Source: Endocalyx cinctus (lineage: Eukaryota; Ascomycota; Sordariomycetes; Amphisphaeriales; Apiosporaceae). From it: a DNA stretch of 64,000 bases. Every line of letters starts with the position of its first letter. Position 1 is the stretch's first letter. Where the stretch lies: assembly GCA_001600455.1 (NCBI GenBank), contig BCKC01000001.1, positions 4,490,441-4,554,440 of the forward strand, given 5' to 3'. The notes beneath the pieces were generated by a model that was not told the DNA's origin, made no database searches, and saw nothing but the letters and a program-made list of their open reading frames with translations. Of the stretch, positions 57,626-64,000 are shown piece after piece. Both the position numbers and the translations under genes were made by a program.

Positions 57626-57681
57626 TACAATCGAACCAGGACCCCAAACTGATACCGACCCCAACGACCTAACCGCTAAGA
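57626..57681 (-). other. tRNA-like sequence (possible SINE head or tRNA relic)
   Basis: Read on the minus strand it starts with an A-box-like TAGCGGTTAGGTCGTTGGGG. About 40 nt later comes a B-box-like GGTTCGATT. Stem pairing is poor: the T-stem lacks the G53-C61 pair and no acceptor stem is evident. It is therefore not a functional tRNA as it stands. Confidence 0.3.
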
Positions 57682-58055
57682 TTTCAGTAAATTCCACGAA
57701 TTCAGATTCGGCGGCAGATCGAAGTATGCTTTTGCGTAACTAGTTTGCCTTGGGTTCTGTTTTCAAGCGGGGGTTTTGGATAGGGTACGCCCGTCGCATA
57801 AACCGACGGAAGTATTATACATAGTATGGTGGCAATATATGGTATTTATAACAATTCCATGCAATTGATAATAATAATACAAGAAAAAGAAAGTAGATCA
57901 ATCATTCGATATATCTACCTAATGAATGGGTTATCCATCACGAGTAAACTACCCAAATATATGGTTCAAGACCCGTTCTAGCATTTGAGACTCCGCTTAA
58001 GGAAAATCTTCTTATACCCAACCAAGAAGGGCTATATTTACATACATCATACATA

Positions 58056-60232
58056 ATGGGCGATATCAGAACGGTGATCGAGTCCAAAGACGCTGTTTCG
58101 GCTACATTTGGAGCTTCAGCAGCAGGGTCCAGAACAACGGCCCCGACGGAGGCGGATCCTTATAGGTATCAATTGGGCTTTGGAAATTACCATTCTTCAG
58201 AAGCAGTGTAAGTCTAATTGCAGATAGCCCGTAATTAGTTCAAGATTTAGTATATGGAGCTTACAATAAATCAAGTCCCGATGCTCTACCGCCACCTGGG
58301 AGAAATGTGAGTACAAAATATTGTCTTTGCCAAGTTCAAGATGTTGTTGAATACAATTATCGCTTACCGATAGTAAATGCATTTATTAGGTTCCACAACG
58401 ATGCCCATATGATCTATATTCAGAACAGTTAAACGGAAGTCCCTTCGTATCATACAGAGATTCTTTACAACATGTCTGGATGTACCGCATCAGGCCATCA
58501 GTGGCGCACTCACGACCACGCCAATTGGCCAACAACCCCGATGTCAGTTCTGTTTATATACTTTTTGAAGATCGAAAATTATATCTTGCTAACAAGTCGT
58601 TACCCCCGTAGCTCGAAGCATGTTTCTCCCCCCAGAATCCGAACGTCAAGTTCACGCCCCTAACCTACGAATGGGGACCTCTCGAATGGCCCGAAGACCA
58701 CAAACAAATCACCTTTGTCCAGGGGATGAAGACCATCGGCGGCTGGGGAGACCCTACCGTAAAAGAAGGACTAGCCGTGCACCTGTACGCATGCAACGCC
58801 TCTATGAAAAACCAGGCTTTTTGCAACAACGACGGTGATTTCCTCATCCTTCCGCAGATCGGCAGACTCAGCGTCAAGACAGAGCTCGGCAGCTTGATGG
58901 TGAGACCGGGCGAGCTCATCGTTGTGCCTGCCGGTATACGGTGGACGGTATCGCTTCCGGACGGCCGCGCTAGGGGGTACATTCATGAGGTTTTCGGCTC
59001 TCATTTCGAACTACCGGACTTAGGGATTGTCGGTTCGAACGGATTGGCAGCCCCGCGTGATTTTGAATATCCCGTGGCATCTTTTGATATGGACAAGTCT
59101 AAATGGGAAGGTGAGTCCACCTATCTACCTGATTTCCTAGCAGTCCCGGAAAAAGTGGATCGCAGCGGGGACCCTCATCGGATTTATGTATGCCAACAGC
59201 GGACATACATACCCAACAATAAACATACAAATGCTCGCCTTTTTTTTTCTCGCAACAAATTCAGTCGCTGCTTTCCAAAGAATAAACTAACTCCCCCGCT
59301 TGTTTACAGTAATATATAAGTTGACAGGTGACCTCTACTCATACGAGCAGAATCACACGCCGTTCGACGTCGTGGCGTGGCACGGCAATTATGCACCGTT
59401 CAAGTACGCGATGGAAAAGTTCTCCCCTCTATCCTTCTCGTACAAAGAACAGTGCGACCCGGTCTGCTATACGGTATTGCAAGCCAAATCATCCAAGACG
59501 CCGAAGATGGCCCTCAGCGAGTTTGCTATCTACACGGAGAAGTATATAACTGCGCTAGATACTTATCGGCCGCCTTATTATCACCGAAACGTCGCGACTG
59601 AGATGCTAGGCATGATTTACGGGGAATACCACGGTTCTGTTAGGTGAGTGAGACTATTCTTTCGCCTCAAGGTCTTTTAAGATGAATAGAGAGGCTAATA
59701 TGAAGGCGATGGGGGAAAAGAGATGTTCAAGCTGGATGTCTCAGCTGCGAGAACTCCTATATGCCTCACGGAGACTCGTATAAGGCTTGGAAAGAGGCGA
59801 CAACGAGGGAACTAAAGCCGGAGATTCAAGGAAAGGGGGCTATGAGTAAGTGAAACAAGACAAAGAAATGATCGTAACACCCACCCACAAACCAAGAAAA
59901 AAAAAGAAAAGAGAAAAGAGAAACTCTATTTTCTAACCAAGCCTTTTTTTAACAAAACTTCTCAAATATTAGGTTTCATGCTACATATGAACAACCACTT
60001 CAGCTTGACTAAATTCGCGCTCGAGAGGAATCCGGCTATTAAACGTAAGTTTCTTCATCCGCACGTTGCTTACTATGCAAATGAACTGACTGGCTGTTGT
60101 GAAATAGACATCGAAGGCTATGAAGGCCAGTTTTGGGACGATCTCCAAGGTCATTTCATGGATCACCTCGACGTTATTAACTCCAAACTTACCGCTACCG
60201 GTCTTCCGACGCTGGGCAAGGGTCCTGCTTAG
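58056..60232 (+). CDS. Homogentisate 1,2-dioxygenase-like protein, 496 aa
   Basis: Eight exons close in frame: 58056-58207, 58276-58306, 58390-58542, 58612-59110, 59310-59643, 59721-59845, 59973-60044 and 60108-60232. FGNYHSSEAVPDALP, TYEWGPLEWPE and IVVPAGIRWTV mark the cupin-like N-domain. The active site has AWHGNYAPFKY (acid/base His), YRPPYYHRNVATEMLG (Fe-binding His and Glu six apart) and MPHGDSYKAW with the third ligand His thirty residues after the Glu, the same spacing as in human HGD (335, 341, 371). It is about 50 residues longer than usual, mainly at the N-terminus. Family knowledge: ring cleavage of homogentisate to maleylacetoacetate in tyrosine catabolism. A divergent paralogue acting on a related hydroquinone is equally possible. 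Confidence 0.92.
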
Positions 60233-60988
60233 CTTTTAGTCAACAGATATATGCAAGTAACCAGTGCGCATACCCAAATATCTATCACTCAACTTACAAA
60301 TTCACTTACACTTATCGTACTTTAGGGAGATCTTTTCTTCTTCTTCTTTCTTCATCTAAGGATTTTTGTAGTGCTGGGATGAATCCATTTGAGTTCTAGT
60401 TACATACGTACACTCTTTCATAATAGTTACTCACAAGGAGACAATTAAGGGCAGGGTATCTCTGAATAAGGTGTTTGAAGGCGGGATCTCGATTTCAGCT
60501 CCCCAGGTAAACGCGCTCTTAGCTATACAAAATGCCTACCTATAATTTATATGTGGCCAATCGCACAAAGAATAGACCCTGGAAAGGAATGGACGTGCTC
60601 GAGAAGCGGGAGGTTCGGGGTCTGTACGTCCAGGGAGAGTCTTATGTCGATTCGTTGATAAGGAGTGGGGTTGACTAGGGTTGACCAGGGTTGATAGGGT
60701 TGACCATTTCGAAGGTTGGGCAAAATGTTGATTACTACTTAAGTACTTTTGACCTTTTTTATGGAAATAAATAGGTAATTATTGCTATTGCTTATTAGTT
60801 GACGTTTATAATGTTGTTGGCACTCAATGATCGCTTTGGGGAATTGTTTTTTTTTTTTTTTTTTTTTTTTTTTTGGCTCGAAACCCACAATAATTCTACC
60901 CGTCGCCTCTCATATGACAATACCTATCAAGTCCGTTAATCAATACATCTGAAATACTGACAAGGGGAAGGGGACATTCAACAGATCA
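60233..60988. other. Intergenic region upstream of the Zn2Cys6 regulator
   Basis: No gene. A 10-bp TTGACYAGGG-type repeat at 60671-60705 and a poly-T run of about 27 bases near 60847-60874 lie upstream of the start at 60989. Confidence 0.6.
60671..60705 (+). repeat. TTGACNAGGG-type tandem repeat (about 3.5 copies)
   Basis: Units TTGACTAGGG, TTGACCAGGG, TTGATAGGG and TTGACC follow each other about 285 bp upstream of the regulator start. It could be a cluster of protein-binding sites or a minisatellite. Confidence 0.75.
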
Positions 60989-63943
60989 ATGTCGACGAAT
61001 ATGGTTACATCTAATTTTCAAATGTCGGATAGTAATAGTAGCTCCAAACCGAAGCCATCTCGATCGACGATAGCTTGCAGAAGGTAGTTAGAGGTGTTAT
61101 TTTGTTCTATTTTATTTGCTAACTGGAGCATTTATCATCATCATTTCCCTGTTTCGCTCCAAGATGTATCGTATTAAATGATGGTAACTTCAAAAGCTGA
61201 CAATTCCGAACGAGGGACATATCAGATGTCGAAGGTTGCGCACCAAATGCGTTCAAGATGGCCAAGGAAAGACCCCGTGCGCTCCATGTCGCCGAGCTGG
61301 TATGAATGAAGCTCGAACTTGGTATGTTGCCTAAAATTCCATTCTATATTAATATTGCGCACGTTGTTTACTCGAGGTTAGTGTATACACAGACCGAGGC
61401 GACAACGCAGATAGAAGTGTAAGTAAACAGAACCCGCTGCAGAGTAAAGGTATGACAATTGGAGCATATAGTAACAGCTATTTTAGTTTCGTATAAAACG
61501 GAGTCCTCATGATTGGAGGAACGAAGATGGGGAACCGAGGGGTATAAAGTAAGATTGACCATCGACGAGAAACTCCTTGAGGTTTGGACTCAGATATTGT
61601 TCACCAAGGATTGATGACACCTCACAAGTATATCAGATGGGCGGCCATCGAGCACTTCAAGCTGATCTTCTGCGCCGAGTCGATGCTACTGAGACGAGAG
61701 TACGGTGACTAATTGACGGTGACTAAACAGTGTTCCCGTCGATACTCAGAGGTTGATGTCTCCAAATACACCCAAAAGGGCGGAAGTATATGACGCATCC
61801 GATATTTGGGCTTTACTCCCACCTCACGAAGAATTGGTATATTGACCCTCCTTCCCCCCTCCCCCCTTTTTCTTTGAAAGTCGCTCTAGCTAATTACTCT
61901 TCCCCACCTGAACAGATGCAAGGTTGCCGCGTGTTTTTGACAACATGCTTGCAAGTCGGTAAGATCAAATTTCGATATTTTAATCATCCGAGCAACTGCT
62001 GACACTCGGCCAATTAGGCTTTGTACCCAAAGCCTTATTCCTAGAGCAAATGGCCAACGATCGAGAATCGGTCCATGTATTCCTACTATTGAGTATGCTC
62101 TGCATATCCGCGCGCTTCACACCGGATCTGTGTCGACGTTTTGGTCACAGTAAAAACGCATCCGAGTTTTTCCTCGATACCGTTCAAGTCATGGTCGGGG
62201 AAGAGATGTGGAAGACCACCCTAGAAAACACGCAGGCCTTTTTCTTACTAGGCATGGCCGAGTGGGGACGCGGCGCCCGAGACAGGAGCGCTGTCTGCAT
62301 GGGTATCGCTGTTAGGATGGCTGGAGTCCTCCGCTTACACCGCGAGGAGACATACCGTCTTCCCGAGACCGCGAAAGCCGACGAGATAGTTAAGGCAGAG
62401 AGCGGCAGGAGAACGTTCTGGGTGATTCAAAATCACGAGTGAGCATCTCTATCTATATTGTATCCGGCTCCCATCTTATCTTGTGTCAAAGTTTACTTGA
62501 TTTTCTAAGAAAGCAACTTTGTGTAGTAACTTATATACTCAACAATACTTACCCACGTCATTCGGCAAAGACGACATCACCACTTTACTACCCAGCGATG
62601 AGAATGATTTCGCGTTTGGGAGGATCCCTAGAGAAAGAGCGGCTCTTGCGGGAACGATCCCGGCGCAGAGAGATCCATCGCTTGTAGCTGCTCCTAGTAG
62701 ATCTCTTTTCGCCTCCTTGATCCAAGCGCATGATCATTGGGGCAGGATAGCTCGAGATGCTTACACTGGATCTGATTACTCGGATATGGATGGAATTTCC
62801 GCTCATCAGCCTTGGCTCCATACATCTAGTTATATGATGATGATCAAAACATTACAGGATTGGGAAGCGAACATACCGATCCAGCACAAATGGTCAGCCT
62901 GGAATCTGAGAGGTTTCAAGGCGGAACATCTCGACCTTGCTTACCTTTCCGTTGTGACGATCACAAGACTGAACAATATTGTTCTTCGGCGGCGCTATCT
63001 ACAGGAGATGTTCAGCCACATACTCGATCAGCAACAAAATCAGAGAGACGCACCGCAACAACTGCCATCAAAAGCCTCCAGTTTCTGGGAGAATATGGCT
63101 TACGAGCTTTTCGATAACGTATGGGGCTTATATGAAGCCACCGATGTCTGGTATTCGCTACGATCCGCCGAAGACGGATATCCGGCTATCCTCGCGCTCT
63201 GTATATATACTTGCGGTTCTTTGGTCTCTTATCTTACCAGATGGCCGAATCTATGCCCTCGTTATTCTGCCAACGCAGATAAGACTGTTAAGAGATGTCT
63301 AGAAATGCTTAGCATATTCGAGGATAAATGGCCGACCGTATCAGACTGGGTCAATAATTTACGAGATGTAACCGAGCGACGACTTCATGTTGGCGAGCAG
63401 CAACCGGAGCAGCAACAGCATGCGGTTAGCGAGCTTTCGACACGGGAGGCACTTCTAAATCAGAGCGTGCAGGTAGGACATTCTCCCGAAGCGGCAAGAT
63501 CACCTTTCCTCAGCACAAAGAAAGTCGGCACGAATGTTGAGCGAGGCACCTCTGCGCCGACAAATAAAACCAGCACGGGGCTTGCGCAACAACCCGAGAC
63601 AACAAATCTTCCTGCAAGCGGTTATTCCGAAACCGCGAATCTCCAACTTCTCAGTGATGCTGCCGCATATGGAACCTACTTGAGTCAGGACGGAATCATG
63701 ACTTCTTCCTCAACGACAAGACCTGTACACGGACAGTCCGCTATTCATCACAATGTGATCCTATCAAATAACACCAGTAGTATCAGCAGAGGTCAACAGC
63801 AAGTCATGGATAAAGAAGGTCAACAACCATCCGCGTTTGTGGTACCCTCTCCTAATATGTTTCGTGAGCCCTTCGAGCAGGAATTTGGCGATATTCCAAT
63901 ACAAGGATACATACATTTTGGCTGGACAGGATGGGATCAATGA
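60989..63943 (+). CDS. Zn2Cys6 transcription factor, about 787 aa
   Basis: Nine-exon model closing in frame: 60989-61083, 61226-61321, 61382-61418, 61487-61548, 61594-61699, 61750-61836, 61916-61958, 62018-62438 and 62527-63943. The zinc cluster is assembled over exons 1-3: ACRRCRRLRTKC, then PCAPCRRAG, then the sixth cysteine at the exon 2/3 junction, followed by VYTDRGDNADRS. The fungal-specific domain has LPPHEELMQGCRVFLTTCLQ, FVPKALFLEQMANDRESV, LRLHREETYRLPE and RRTFWVIQNHDNLYTQQYL. The C-terminus is Gln/Ser/Thr-rich. The exons between 61382 and 61749 are the least certain. Being directly downstream of the dioxygenase, it probably regulates the local cluster. Confidence 0.85.
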
Positions 63944-64000
63944 GAGAAAAAGAAAACATATCAGCAGATTAGTATGTATATATACATCTCCGAGCACAGA

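Larger units (their letters stand above)
57270..58055. promoter_or_regulatory. Divergent promoter region of the P450 and homogentisate dioxygenase genes
   Basis: The 786-bp region separates the two start codons. It holds four tandem CCGG units at about 57610-57625, which present several CGG/CCG half-sites of the kind bound by Zn2Cys6 factors. A tRNA-like sequence lies beside them (separate entry). The Zn2Cys6 gene at 60989 is a natural candidate regulator, but binding is inferred. Confidence 0.45.

Noticed and set aside
61705..61730. 26-nt intron in the second Zn2Cys6 gene that would give RVRVPVDTQRL
   Set aside because: Too short for a spliceosomal intron. A 50-nt intron at 61700-61749 with a TGACTAAAC branch site and ACTCAG acceptor closes the frame equally well.
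1..64000. CRISPR arrays, rRNA genes, bacterial operons and intact transposons
   Set aside because: Nothing of this kind was seen. Tandem repeats are simple microsatellites, and genes are intron-containing fungal genes with their own promoters.

Overview
This is nuclear DNA of a filamentous ascomycete (Pezizomycotina). The genes carry short spliceosomal introns (about 45-130 nt, GT-AG, with CTAAC-like branch sites). Several families are typically fungal: Zn2Cys6 regulators, a GtaA-type glutaminase, a Gpc1 acyltransferase and an RGS-LOV photoreceptor. Intergenic DNA is AT-rich, with many homopolymers and palindromic CCTAGGTA motifs. The overall style suits Sordariomycetes, perhaps Xylariales, but that placement is inference. 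I resolved 19 protein-coding genes, most with complete exon models that close in frame, plus one small candidate gene, two relics and several repeats.

Left accessory region (1-15 kb): a secreted GtaA-type glutaminase cut by the left edge; a FAD monooxygenase; a Zn2Cys6 regulator; a zinc-type alcohol dehydrogenase; and a short-chain dehydrogenase. Long AT-rich spacers separate them. One spacer holds a decayed coding relic with RIP-like stop codons, and two short telomere-like tracts lie in opposite orientation at 5.03 and 12.8 kb. Three oxidoreductases and a regulator make this a plausible small metabolic island, with no backbone enzyme visible.

Central housekeeping region (15-53 kb): NatB catalytic subunit Nat3, a conserved fungal protein of unknown function, the RGS-LOV photoreceptor, the APC/C activator Cdh1, glycerophosphocholine acyltransferase Gpc1, an acyl-protein-thioesterase-like hydrolase, TFIIE alpha, cohesin Smc1, the X-family DNA polymerase Pol4, a monoacylglycerol-lipase-like hydrolase and the mitochondrial ABC half-transporter Mdl1. 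A frameshifted nucleoside-phosphorylase domain, probably the stump of a fungal NOD-like receptor, lies between the lipase and MDL1. A possible small secreted cysteine-rich protein sits alone in the 4.3-kb spacer upstream of CDH1.

Right accessory region (53-64 kb): a class I/II aminotransferase, a microsomal cytochrome P450, a divergent homogentisate 1,2-dioxygenase and a Zn2Cys6 regulator. P450 and dioxygenase share a divergent promoter and the regulator follows the dioxygenase on the same strand. This looks like a compact aromatic-compound cluster: transamination, hydroxylation, ring cleavage and a local regulator. It is the most interesting system in the window. It may continue beyond the right edge.
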